A model generated the notes under the pieces. It had not been told where the DNA came from. It worked only from the letters and a program-made list of their open reading frames with translations, and searched no databases. DNA of 64,000 bases from assembly GCA_035487295.1 (NCBI GenBank), contig DATHMH010000014.1, forward strand, positions 62,001 to 126,000, in the 5' to 3' direction. This DNA comes from QIAW01 sp035487295 (GTDB taxonomy: Bacteria; Acidobacteriota; Terriglobia; Terriglobales; Acidobacteriaceae). The position numbers and the translations under genes are program-made. Positions 55,374 through 62,571 of this stretch are shown piece by piece; the stretch's first letter is position 1, and every line of letters begins with the position of its first letter.

Positions 55374-55855
55374 AGGATAGTTTCCAACAAGGCCGGAGTT
55401 CCAAGCCATGGGTTAGTTTTCGGCTTGCAGAAAAGACTGGGGTGCGTGTTGGTGAGAGCGATTTCTCGTTGGCAGCAACCTTATTGGAATCATTCAAGAG
55501 ATATCTGCAAGCCAGCAACGTAGATGCGGAAGGGCCATTCGATAACTCTTTAGGCTATGCTGTACTCACATGCAAATTGCCGCAGAGAGTAGATGTACTC
55601 GCATTTTCGAGCATCAAGTCCGATCCTAACCAGTGGCATGTTCGTATAATTCCTTCAATGCCGTTTTTCAAACGGTTACTTTTGAAGTGGACCGCAAGCT
55701 CAACCAAAAAAGAAGAAGAACAGTGGCAAGCTATAAGTCCATTTATCGTAGGCTTTTTAGAACAAATCCAGGCTTTCGACGTGAGGTGGCTTACAACAGC
55801 GGAGGCAGAATCCGTGGCCGCTTCCGGGAGCACTCATCGGACGTCACACCTATAG
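55367..55855 (+). CDS. Probable immunity protein for the RHS tip
   Basis: A 162-residue cytoplasmic protein whose ATG overlaps the RHS stop (ATGGTAG), so translation is coupled. It has alternating strands and helices (SLAATLLESFKRYLQASNV, then LGYAVLTCKLPQRVDVLAF, then WHVRIIPSMPFFKRLLLKW) and no signal peptide. Immediate position after a polymorphic-toxin gene is the usual location of the cognate immunity gene. Base composition is lower in GC than the RHS body, as is typical of tip/immunity cassettes. Family not recognised. Confidence 0.6.
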   Translation: MVEDSFQQGRSSKPWVSFRLAEKTGVRVGESDFSLAATLLESFKRYLQASNVDAEGPFDNSLGYAVLTCKLPQRVDVLAFSSIKSDPNQWHVRIIPSMPFFKRLLLKWTASSTKKEEEQWQAISPFIVGFLEQIQAFDVRWLTTAEAESVAASGSTHRTSHL

Positions 55856-55974
55856 CATTAGGTTCAGTAAGTTTTATTTCTGGGAGTCTTCTCTTCGATT
55901 TAGTCTACCAATCCTATTCAGAGGCGCTATCTAAGCTGGCTAACATTCTTTCGTGTTGGCCGTAGGAGGCATGA

Positions 55975-56487
55975 ATGGATTTTGGTGGCGCGACACTCAG
56001 TCGAGAGGATGCGGGAGGATTGCTTCCGTTACTGTTCATGGTTAGCGGGTACGCCGCCATGGAACGCGGCTCCGAGTTGATTGAACCGCGGGATCTAATC
56101 AAGGCAATCTACGTTGCTGATCTTGAACACGTCTCGATCTTCTGGAACGATTGGGAGGGTTTGGAGAGACTGGTCAGCAGCGAAAAACTCGTTACTGGCA
56201 ATTCGGGAGTGTACATTAACCGAATTCTGTATCTCATCGGAATAGACCGAATGAGCCGGGAAAGTGAGGGTGTTACTGTACTCGGAAGGCCTTCTCAGGC
56301 GTTCAAGGAAATAATGGCCGCCGCGAGGAAACTCGCAAGCGAGCGCACGGGCGCTCCTAGCACTCCGTCCTCGCGTGATCTTCTATTTTGCGCATGCTCT
56401 CAAGATCCCGAACTTTCGGCAGCTTTGCAAAAATCGGGCTTACGGCTTGAGAAGCTTGCAGCAGCGGTGGGGAAATCGGGTGTGTGA
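55975..56487 (+). CDS. Clp-N-like double-repeat protein, possible second immunity protein
   Basis: A 170-residue protein with two segments that resemble the Clp N-domain repeat: AAMERGSELIEPRDLIKAIY near residue 26, and ARKLASERTGAPSTPSSRDL near residue 116 followed by LFCACSQDPELSAALQKSGL. Each has the helix-loop-helix shape with the conserved leucines. There is no ATPase domain, so it could be an adaptor or a protein that binds unfolded peptides. It lies 119 bases after the probable immunity gene in the same direction. The family assignment is moderate. Confidence 0.55.
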   Translation: MDFGGATLSREDAGGLLPLLFMVSGYAAMERGSELIEPRDLIKAIYVADLEHVSIFWNDWEGLERLVSSEKLVTGNSGVYINRILYLIGIDRMSRESEGVTVLGRPSQAFKEIMAAARKLASERTGAPSTPSSRDLLFCACSQDPELSAALQKSGLRLEKLAAAVGKSGV

Positions 56488-57141
56488 ATGGGAGGATTTA
56501 GGGCAGGTGGCACATCCTACAGTTTTTTCACGATTGATCTCGATTGCTCTTTCAATTAACCAAAAGGAATGTGTTTTATGAGAAGCATTATCCAGAAATT
56601 GCTAATTAGCGTGTTATTGGTAGTGGGTGTTCGTCTTCAGAACTTGTGAGACCCGCTTGGCCCAGGGACCTTTAAGCGTTAGTGCGGCGGCTGTTCAGTC
56701 ACACGATTTTCATTAGGCCGTCCCGATCTGGGAGGTGTGATATCCATCTCATGTTTTCTACTTACCGCCGATCCCTTAACCCCCTCTGAAATCGTCGTGG
56801 GTAAAGTCTAACGCTCCCCCCCCGCGCGGCCCCCAGGGTCATGCCTCCTGCTTCTCTCCGAAGCGCCCTGTTATGCGCGCGGGACGGGCTGAAGGGGGAG
56901 TGGTCCTCGGTGTCAGTCAAACGCTCTGGGAAACGGTTAAAGTTCATCGTCTCGATCTGAGCGAGATACCTCTCAATTGTGCTTTAGCATATTTCATTGT
57001 AAATATTGATTATTCTGTTGACATTAGTATCGGGCTATGGAAGAATCGGGCAGGTCAAAAGGGACAGAAATAAAAACAGGCCAATTGAACGTTCGTAGCG
57101 TTCAACTGACCCTGACCAAATTCCATCTGGGAGGATGAAAA
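56488..57141. other. Degraded intergenic region with a truncated signal-peptide ORF
   Basis: At 56578 an ATG opens MRSIIQKLLISVLLVVGVRL, a typical signal peptide, but a stop follows after three more residues. A second open stretch in another frame (CETRLAQGPLSVSAAAVQ) continues for about 23 codons, so this looks like the frameshifted remnant of a small secreted protein. Downstream is GC-rich sequence with no gene. TTGAACG-N7-CGTTCAA at about 57084-57104 is a perfect inverted repeat and could be an operator for the gene at 57142. Confidence 0.45.
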
Positions 57142-57405
57142 ATGGCTTCGAATAATTGTAACTCCGACGCTCACGGTTCCTCAACCGCTGAAGTTACCTT
57201 AAGATTCATATCGAAAAAACAGTTGCGCCGGGAGATGGCGGAAGCAGAGGCGTTCTGGCGTGAGGAACGACGAAAACGACGAACATACGACCGGCGGTTT
57301 CTTCAAGGCATCCAGATCGCGCCGCTGGGCAATATCCGCAAACTGATTGACCGCAAAGCGGACGACGATGCGTTCCTCAAGAAACTCAGAATTCAGCCCC
57401 TATAA
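57142..57405 (+). CDS. Small basic hypothetical protein
   Basis: An 87-residue protein rich in arginine and lysine (RFISKKQLRREMAEAEAFWR, then EERRKRRTYDRRFLQGIQIA), mostly helical. GGGAGG seven bases upstream supports the ATG. It is preceded by an inverted repeat and followed by a strong terminator (57430-57463), so it is a monocistronic unit. It may bind nucleic acid, or be a regulator of the nearby replication origin. Confidence 0.6.
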   Translation: MASNNCNSDAHGSSTAEVTLRFISKKQLRREMAEAEAFWREERRKRRTYDRRFLQGIQIAPLGNIRKLIDRKADDDAFLKKLRIQPL

Positions 57406-57429
57406 AAGAAAACGGGGGGATTTGCAAAG

Positions 57430-57463
57430 CCGGGGAGCTAAACGGAAACTCCCCGGTTTTTGT
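57430..57463 (+). terminator. Rho-independent terminator
   Basis: CCGGGGAG (57430-57437) pairs with CTCCCCGG (57449-57456) across an eleven-base loop, followed by TTTTTGTCC. It closes the single-gene unit at 57142-57405. Confidence 0.85.
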
Positions 57464-57497
57464 CCTTTCCGAGTTGAGAACCGAACTAGGAGGAGCT

Positions 57498-57659
57498 GTG
57501 GCGAGAATGAGCAAAGAAATGCTGCTTAGTTTCAAAAGAGCGGCAGCGGGCCGGAAGGGCGGGAGGAAGAGCGGAGCTGCACGGTTGGAGAACATACCTG
57601 CGAAGAAGCGGAAAGAGATTGCGCGGCGGGCCGCTAAGGCGAGGTGGGGAGCCCACTAG
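57498..57659 (+). CDS. Small basic protein with ARxAAxARW motif
   Basis: A 53-residue protein, MARMSKEMLLSFKRAAAGRK at the start and IARRAAKARWGAH at the end. The terminal pattern (R-x5-AR-x-AA-x-ARW) is common on small phage and plasmid proteins. AGGAGG sits five bases upstream of the GTG at 57498; an ATG three codons later is also possible. The next 50 bases contain a hairpin (AAAAGTTCCCC with GGGGAAACTTT, 57662-57691) that may terminate it. Confidence 0.6.
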   Translation: MARMSKEMLLSFKRAAAGRKGGRKSGAARLENIPAKKRKEIARRAAKARWGAH

Positions 57660-57691
57660 GGAAAAGTTCCCCACACCCGAGGGGAAACTTT

Positions 57692-58277
57692 GGCGAGAAA
57701 CCCCCGCAAAGATGGCTACAAAACGCGGAAATTGTCACAGCACGGCCCGCTGGCTTCCCCAGGTAACTCCCCGCATTCTCCCTCCTCACATCATCGGACC
57801 TACCCCTAAAAGCGCCCGGAAGGCCCGCGCAAGACCCCTCGTATGGTGCCCCCTCGCGGGATCGTAAAAATCCGTCGAGTCCAACGGCGCCGGGGGAAAA
57901 ATCTGTCGAGCGTTTCGTTCCGAACAAGGGGCACACGCGCCCAGCTCGACGTGGGACGAATCAACTTGGCCCCCAAAGCAACGGCTAAAGCAACCGTGGT
58001 TCGTTCCCAAACCCGCGTAAATATTGAGGGGAAATGCACCGCTGAACAGGTTGCTGAACATTGGGGGGCTTGCCGGAGCCTCGTCTGTCGCCCTAAGACC
58101 CCCCGTAGGCCAGGTGCCCCGATTGCCCTCCGCCGGCACCGGACCCGACCGAGGCGCCCAAGGGGAGGTAGGGGGAGAAGCCAAACACCCCTCCCCGGTT
58201 AAACCATCGCTATGGTGAGAATTTTACAAAACCTGTTTTTTGGGTCGGGGCCGTTGCCCAGTTCTGATGACTCAAGA
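57692..58277. other. GC-rich region with no supported gene
   Basis: About 585 bases with strong C and G bias and open frames on both strands (plus 57843-58202, minus 57786-58184), neither with a ribosome binding site or a natural-looking protein. It sits directly before the iteron-like array and may be part of an origin or an untranslated region. Confidence 0.4.
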
Positions 58278-58545
58278 TGCGTCATTGTGTCGCATGTGAG
58301 TAAGCAATTGCGTCATTCGGTAAGACCAGTGGTTTCAGGTGGTTAGTGCGTATATATATATCTATATGACACAATGACACATTTATTTATATACTACCTA
58401 CCAATGCCCGAACCCTTTATCCCAATACGGGAACAGGTGGGGACAAAGGGGCACACCCTTTCTCCCAAAATTGCGTCATTGCGTCATCGCCTACATTCCA
58501 CACAACTTATTGCGTCATTGGAGTGCGACATCGAATGCGTCATTG
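58278..58545. repeat. Iteron-like array of TGCGTCATTG repeats
   Basis: Core TGCGTCAT occurs at 58278, 58309, 58472, 58480, 58511 and 58536, all in the same orientation, mostly as TGCGTCATT(G). Related ATGCGACA and GTGCGACA words lie between them (58529, 58553). An AT-rich stretch (TATATATATATCTATATGAC, about 58351-58370) lies in the middle. Direct repeats around an AT-rich core beside a replication-protein gene are the layout of an iteron origin. The last two copies fall within the 3' end of that gene. Confidence 0.65.
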
Positions 58546-60440
58546 GAACCGGGGATGCGACATAGGCCAAGCCGCGACTCGGGCCTATCCTGGCCCTCTA
58601 TCATCGCGGGAGCATCGGACTTGTAGATTGCAAACCCGATAGGTCTCTTCGTGCTGGTCCGGCGCAGGCTCGGGTGCGAGCCCGTAGCCAGGAACGCCCA
58701 ACGTTGGAACTTCCCCCCGTTCAATCGGCGCACAAGAGCGGTTGCACTGCGTGGCGCGTCGTTCATCGTACTTTGGAGCTTGCTCACCATTGCGGCGGCC
58801 TCGGTGACGTACAAAATCGCCGGTCTGCCGTCGATCACCGCATCTTCAGGAAGAACCCAGTGGTTGTTAGGTACGAGATTATGGCTGAAACTGTCCGAAC
58901 TCAAGAGTGTGTAGATGGGATAGTCCAACGCATCCTCCGAGTCGTCTAACGTTACCGCGTTCGTGCTTTCCCAGCGCGAGTAGATCGACTTCGCCCATCC
59001 CTCGGGCTTACCGGCGACCCGCTCATACGCCACGATCAGTTCGCACATCAATTGAAAGTAGTTGGTGAATTGAGGACGGGTGGAGTCAAACCACAGTGTC
59101 TTTCCTTCCTCCCTTACCCTCAACCATTCCCGTAGAACGTGCATAAGAGCACACTCCATCGCATCCCTGCGGTCAAGGATTATCAGCACGGTCCTATCAC
59201 GGTCGTCCTTCTGTCCGGACTTGATTTCAAAATGAACTTCAATCGTGCGGGCGGTCAGCTCCGGTCTGATGTTTATACCTTCAATCGCGGTAATTACGGC
59301 TATGGGGCGGCTACTCGCGGCGCGAATAGTCGTACCCGAGCGGCTCGACCTCGCATCTTCGCCCCCGGTCGAAAGGGTGATGATCTGAGCTATGCGGGCT
59401 TCAGTCAGTTGCTTTTGTTCAAGGTTGTCGATAATGAGATAACCCGCATCTCCTGCGTTTCGGGTCGCAGCAACAGAGTTCTCGGCGGTTTTTACTTCGC
59501 CCAAACCGTGCATCATTGAAAATCTCTCCGCTGCGGTCGTCTTGCCGTTCTGGGTCGGCCCGGTGTGTACCATAATGGCGCGGGTTCGTACCACTTCACG
59601 GACGAACGGAAATAAACCCTCATGCATCGCACAGAGCCAGCGACCAGGTTCGTCCGTTGACATTGTGTTTATGCACAGACGTTCAAAATCTGCGAGTCCC
59701 GGCTTGGGGTCAGTCTCCTCCCATGTGAACGTACCGGCGCCAGACTGGGTTAGCGGAAATTCCAGCCAGAACTTGTCCTGACTATCGCCATTCCGCTCCA
59801 ACACGAACTTATCCCGTTCGATCTTCAAAATCTGCCCGTCTGCTACGGGGACGTAGATCCTCTTTTGATCCCGGCTTATGGTCGAGAAGCGTTTGAACGT
59901 TAACTTCTCCGCCGAATCGTCCGCGAGAACCTCCCACCGCTTCAGCATGATCTGCGCCTCGCGGTCGCTGTTGGTTCTGTCACAGACCCTAAGCAGGAAC
60001 CGATTCTGCGCCCGCGATTTCAGATCCAGGGAGAGAGGGACACGGACGCCCTCGGCCACAATAAATATCTGGTCTTCGTGGTCTCGGAGATAGCCGAATT
60101 TCACCTTGTCGGAGGCCAGCTTCTCAAGGGCTTCGTTCAGCAGCATAATCGCCCCGATTTCGGGGTGCTTTGGATTCACCGAAGACTTTGCTTTCTGCTT
60201 CGTCGCTTCGGCCTCTTGGGTCATCCTCTCTGCTACTGCCCAAGCTGCCGGCTTGAATTTGGGCTTACCATTGAGATTGGTGTTGTTCGGAGTCACAATT
60301 GACGCGGGTTTCACATCCGCCAACGCGCCCTTTGAGGATTCCGTTATACTGGGTTTATAAACTGAAAGGTTTTCTTTTTCACACGCCAAAGCCGCCCGCA
60401 ACTGGGTGGCTTCAGCGTTTCTGGGGATTAGTTCCGTCAT
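58515..60440 (-). CDS. Helicase-like replication protein
   Basis: A 641-residue protein. Residues 1-110 are low-complexity; from about 250 it looks like a superfamily 3/DUF927-type helicase. Walker A is VHTGPTQNGKTTAAERFS near residue 292, Walker B is GYLIIDNLEQKQL near 332, and a sensor-like region RSGTTIRAASSRPIAVITAI near 364 is followed by an arginine (RPELTARTIEVHFE). Such proteins start replication of phages and integrated plasmids. It ends the minus-strand operon, its start overlapping the previous gene by four bases, and its 3' end overlaps the iteron-like repeats. Confidence 0.7.
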   Translation of the reverse strand: MTELIPRNAEATQLRAALACEKENLSVYKPSITESSKGALADVKPASIVTPNNTNLNGKPKFKPAAWAVAERMTQEAEATKQKAKSSVNPKHPEIGAIMLLNEALEKLASDKVKFGYLRDHEDQIFIVAEGVRVPLSLDLKSRAQNRFLLRVCDRTNSDREAQIMLKRWEVLADDSAEKLTFKRFSTISRDQKRIYVPVADGQILKIERDKFVLERNGDSQDKFWLEFPLTQSGAGTFTWEETDPKPGLADFERLCINTMSTDEPGRWLCAMHEGLFPFVREVVRTRAIMVHTGPTQNGKTTAAERFSMMHGLGEVKTAENSVAATRNAGDAGYLIIDNLEQKQLTEARIAQIITLSTGGEDARSSRSGTTIRAASSRPIAVITAIEGINIRPELTARTIEVHFEIKSGQKDDRDRTVLIILDRRDAMECALMHVLREWLRVREEGKTLWFDSTRPQFTNYFQLMCELIVAYERVAGKPEGWAKSIYSRWESTNAVTLDDSEDALDYPIYTLLSSDSFSHNLVPNNHWVLPEDAVIDGRPAILYVTEAAAMVSKLQSTMNDAPRSATALVRRLNGGKFQRWAFLATGSHPSLRRTSTKRPIGFAIYKSDAPAMIEGQDRPESRLGLCRIPGSNDAFDVALQ

Positions 60441-60796
60441 ACTTTTTTACTCACTTGTACCGATTGATCGGGGGTTTGGCCCGCGCCGTTTTCAGCGCGG
60501 GGTTGAGGTGGGAAAATGCGAATTTCCAAAACTGGAATCGCTGGGTCTTTGTCGAGATAGGGGCCGGGATAGATTCCGGCCTCCAGCCCATATTGTTTGA
60601 GAAACGATTGCAGGTCGTTCAAAGCACTCGGCCCTATCGAGCAAGGCCGCGTAACAAAAACTTCCTCATTACCGACTCGCTCAGTTCCAGCGTGATCTAA
60701 CCAACTGAAGTCGGGCAATTGCTCATCGGGGAACAACCCACGTAGCCAACGCGGGACGCTTCCCGATGTGAAACTCGTCGTTCTGCAACGGCTCAT
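60437..60796 (-). CDS. Hypothetical protein, paralogue of the next gene upstream
   Basis: A 119-residue protein that aligns with the protein encoded at 60793-61206: PRWLRGLFPDEQLPDFSWLD here versus PDWMRELLKGEPLPDLPWVE there, and SALNDLQSFLKQYG versus SALVSLHEFCHQHG, both ending in a strand such as VLEIRIFP or WLKIIIHP. No known family. Overlaps neighbours by four bases on both sides (ATGA), so it is translated as one operon. Confidence 0.65.
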   Translation of the reverse strand: MSRCRTTSFTSGSVPRWLRGLFPDEQLPDFSWLDHAGTERVGNEEVFVTRPCSIGPSALNDLQSFLKQYGLEAGIYPGPYLDKDPAIPVLEIRIFPPQPRAENGAGQTPDQSVQVSKKV

Positions 60797-61206
60797 GCTA
60801 CGTCTGCCTTTCTTTCAGACATCTCTTCGGACTTCAAAGCATCGGGGTAGGGGTGAATGATGATTTTCAACCACCCCTCTGGCGCGTCTAGGAGACAACG
60901 ATCCGAAACGCGGCCCGTTTTGCTACTCGGGTAGATGGAGTATTGCAAGTCGCCCCATGAGTCGCCGTGTTGATGACAGAATTCGTGCAGGGAAACCAGG
61001 GCCGAGTTGTTTAGAAACGGAACGTAGGTGACAAACGAAGTGCTCAGGAGATATTCGGTCCCCCACACATCTTCGACCCACGGCAGATCGGGAAGGGGTT
61101 CGCCTTTCAGAAGCTCACGCATCCAATCGGGCTGGACGTGCAGCTCGGGCAGTTCGGACAGGTGACGGAGGTGTGGAGGCAAACTTTCGCGGGTGTGCTT
61201 TCTCAT
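60793..61206 (-). CDS. Hypothetical protein, paralogue of the gene downstream
   Basis: A 137-residue protein. I set the start at MRKHTRESLPPHLRHL (61206), because this exactly overlaps the previous gene's stop by four bases as elsewhere in the operon. It shares the W-(L/M)-R-x-L, LPD-x-x-W and SAL-x-x-L-x-x-F patterns with its downstream paralogue. An N-terminal basic segment is unique to this copy. Function unknown; presence in the replication operon suggests a role in copy control or in regulating the helicase-like protein. Confidence 0.65.
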   Translation of the reverse strand: MRKHTRESLPPHLRHLSELPELHVQPDWMRELLKGEPLPDLPWVEDVWGTEYLLSTSFVTYVPFLNNSALVSLHEFCHQHGDSWGDLQYSIYPSSKTGRVSDRCLLDAPEGWLKIIIHPYPDALKSEEMSERKADVA

Positions 61207-61679
61207 CCAAGCACCCCCCGTTGATCGCACGACCAAAGCTGGCCAAATCCCCACCAGCAGGAATCAATATGGCTCCTGCGTGCGGCACCAAAAACGTCGT
61301 GCTCTTTGTGGAACGCGCGGAGTTCAAATCGCGTGCAGGCATAGCTTCCGGGGTCGCGGGCTTCGAGGGAAGCCCATAGCGCCATCGCCGGGTCGTCCAA
61401 AGCCTGACCACAGCGCGGATCGGCGCAGATGGGGACAATCGCCAACTTCCCGTTTAAGATTAGCTGAGCGAACCTTTGAGGACTGACACTGGCGACAATT
61501 GCGTCAAAAACGCCTAACTGCTGCGTTTCTTGGGCAACTCCGCAAGCTGTTTTAGAATCGTATTGGTTGTTGCGAAAAACCTTTTGATATTTGCTGCGGC
61601 TTCTGCATCCAACAGGAGCCGTTGCTCTTTGCGGGGAAGGAGGAGCCTCCCCCGGCTCAGTTCGTGGCTGTGTGGACAT
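61203..61679 (-). CDS. Hypothetical protein with possible zinc site
   Basis: A 158-residue frame. From about residue 58 it looks natural: VFDAIVASVSPQRFAQLIL, then AIVPICADPRCGQALDD, then SYACTRFELRAFHKEHDVFG, with cysteine and histidine pairs that could bind zinc. The first 55 residues (rich in P, R, S, Q) look like shadow sequence, and the same DNA in another frame encodes a more natural peptide (see 61514-61756). The ATG at 61679 follows AGGGGG. The stop overlaps the next start by four bases. Confidence 0.55.
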   Translation of the reverse strand: MSTQPRTEPGEAPPSPQRATAPVGCRSRSKYQKVFRNNQYDSKTACGVAQETQQLGVFDAIVASVSPQRFAQLILNGKLAIVPICADPRCGQALDDPAMALWASLEARDPGSYACTRFELRAFHKEHDVFGAARRSHIDSCWWGFGQLWSCDQRGVLG

Positions 61680-61756
61680 TTCGCCGCCCCCTTCTCCCCC
61701 GCGCCCTCTCTCTTTTTTGTTGACGCCGCGTAATTTCCTCGGCTGGAATGCGCCAT
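61514..61756 (-). CDS. Alternative overlapping ORF in the same stretch
   Basis: An 80-residue frame (from MAHSSRGNYAA) whose second half reads as a convincing helix-rich peptide: RLLLPRKEQRLLLDAEAAAN, then IKRFFATTNTILKQLAELPK. It overlaps the excisionase-like gene by 100 bases and the 61203-61679 gene by 166. One of the two frames may be shadow sequence, or this may be a real overlapping pair. Confidence 0.3.
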   Translation of the reverse strand: MAHSSRGNYAASTKKREGAGEKGAAKCPHSHELSRGRLLLPRKEQRLLLDAEAAANIKRFFATTNTILKQLAELPKKRSS

Positions 61757-61878
61757 TCGGAGCCTTCCCTTACTGCTTTGATCCGCTTCGTTGCAATCAG
61801 TGCGTAAAGGTAGTTCCTTGAATGGCCCAGAACAATAGCTGCTTCTGTTGGGGTGACGTACCCCGATTGTGTCGTCAT
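61657..61878 (-). CDS. Excisionase-like helix-turn-helix protein
   Basis: A 73-residue DNA-binding protein of the helix-turn-helix 17/MerR-like excisionase type: YVTPTEAAIVLGHSRNYLYA, then LIATKRIKAVREGSEWRIPA, then EEITRR, followed by a basic tail. That is the usual helix-turn-helix plus wing. Its ATG overlaps the stop of the upstream gene by four bases. It may act as recombination directionality factor for the integrase, or as a repressor of the replication operon. Confidence 0.75.
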   Translation of the reverse strand: MTTQSGYVTPTEAAIVLGHSRNYLYALIATKRIKAVREGSEWRIPAEEITRRQQKRERARGRRGRRNVHTATN

Positions 61879-62144
61879 TTTTCATAAACCTCATACGTTT
61901 TTATTTTTTCGGTTGGTCCGGCGCAGACTTTTATATCAGCAACAACACCAACACCTTTTATTGTTTCAAAGAAATCGGGGTCGCGTGTACGGCGCCGTGC
62001 TCCGCCCTGGTCTACGCCAGTCCGGTAGGTCTCCTGAAACCCACCTGAGCAAAAGAAAACGCCCCAGTACGTTACGTTCTCCGCGCTTCCTGCATCTAAC
62101 CCACCCGAGGAAACAACTTGGCTCCGCTGCTTGCCAGTAACCAC
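61875..62144 (-). CDS. Hypothetical protein at the head of the replication operon
   Basis: A frame of up to 89 residues from a GTG; the true start is uncertain. The second half (RTRDPDFFETIKGVGVVADI, then KVCAGPTEKIKTYEVYEK) looks natural. The four-base overlap with the excisionase-like gene supports it as a real gene. It starts only 30 bases from the divergent plus-strand gene, so promoters of the two operons must overlap. Confidence 0.5.
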   Translation of the reverse strand: MVTGKQRSQVVSSGGLDAGSAENVTYWGVFFCSGGFQETYRTGVDQGGARRRTRDPDFFETIKGVGVVADIKVCAGPTEKIKTYEVYEK

Positions 62145-62174
62145 GTTGGGAGGAGGTAAGCCAAGGAGTGTCCT

Positions 62175-62417
62175 TTGTCGCGCTTTCTAACCACCGCAGA
62201 AGTAGCCGAGAAGCTACGCGTCCCCATCTCTTGGGTCAAAGAAAAGACCCGTAAACGTTGCCCCAAAGAGCAACAAATCCCTCACGTCAAACTCCCCGGC
62301 GATAGGTACGTCCGTTTCCTTGAAGAACACATAGACGCGTGGATTGCTAATGGGTGCCGGCCTTTACGGACACAAAAATCTTCTACACAACCACTACTTG
62401 ACAACGTATGTCGGTAA
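62175..62417 (+). CDS. Helix-turn-helix DNA-binding protein
   Basis: An 80-residue helix-turn-helix 17-type protein from a TTG start nine bases after AAGGAG. FLTTAEVAEKLRVPISWVKE at the start is a textbook helix-turn-helix, followed by the wing VKLPGDRYVRFLEEHIDAWI. It lies head to head with the minus-strand operon that itself contains a similar protein (61657-61878); the pair could form a regulatory switch over the 30-base divergent region. It is upstream of the ribbon-helix-helix and integrase genes. Confidence 0.75.
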   Translation: MSRFLTTAEVAEKLRVPISWVKEKTRKRCPKEQQIPHVKLPGDRYVRFLEEHIDAWIANGCRPLRTQKSSTQPLLDNVCR

Positions 62418-62427
62418 GGCATACCAT
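62398..62427 (+). promoter_or_regulatory. Promoter of the ribbon-helix-helix/integrase operon
   Basis: A perfect -35 TTGACA (62398-62403) and a -10 TACCAT (62422-62427) are 18 bases apart. Transcription would then start at about 62433-62435, at or next to the A of the ATG at 62434, giving a leaderless or nearly leaderless mRNA. It lies inside the 3' end of the preceding gene. Confidence 0.6.
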
Positions 62428-62433
62428 TCGCGT

Positions 62434-62571
62434 ATGAAGAGAACTACTGTTTGGCTCACTGAACAACAACTCCAAAAACTTAAACAGCAGTCGAAGAAAA
62501 CCGGACTGGCAATTGCCGAACTCGTCCGGCGCTTCATCGACGCTGGACTTCAGAAAGGAGCGCGACAATGA
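62434..62571 (+). CDS. Ribbon-helix-helix regulator (45 aa)
   Basis: A 45-residue CopG/Arc-type DNA-binding protein: MKRTTVWLTEQQLQKLKQQS as ribbon and first helix, then KKTGLAIAELVRRFIDAGLQ as second helix. This is the complete minimal fold. Its stop overlaps the integrase start by four bases (ATGA), so it probably regulates its own promoter and the integrase. No ribosome binding site is visible, which fits the predicted leaderless transcript. Confidence 0.85.
   Translation: MKRTTVWLTEQQLQKLKQQSKKTGLAIAELVRRFIDAGLQKGARQ

Noticed and set aside
55633..55965. A 110-residue plus-strand frame overlapping the probable immunity gene
   Set aside because: Most of it overlaps a better frame coupled to the RHS stop codon, and it has no ribosome binding site.
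57786..58202. Overlapping frames on both strands in the GC-rich region
   Set aside because: Both lack ribosome binding sites, and proline/arginine richness is explained by base composition.
58278..58545. The TGCGTCATT repeats as a CRISPR array
   Set aside because: The repeat is only about 9-10 bases, spacers are irregular (8 to 163 bases), and there are no cas genes.
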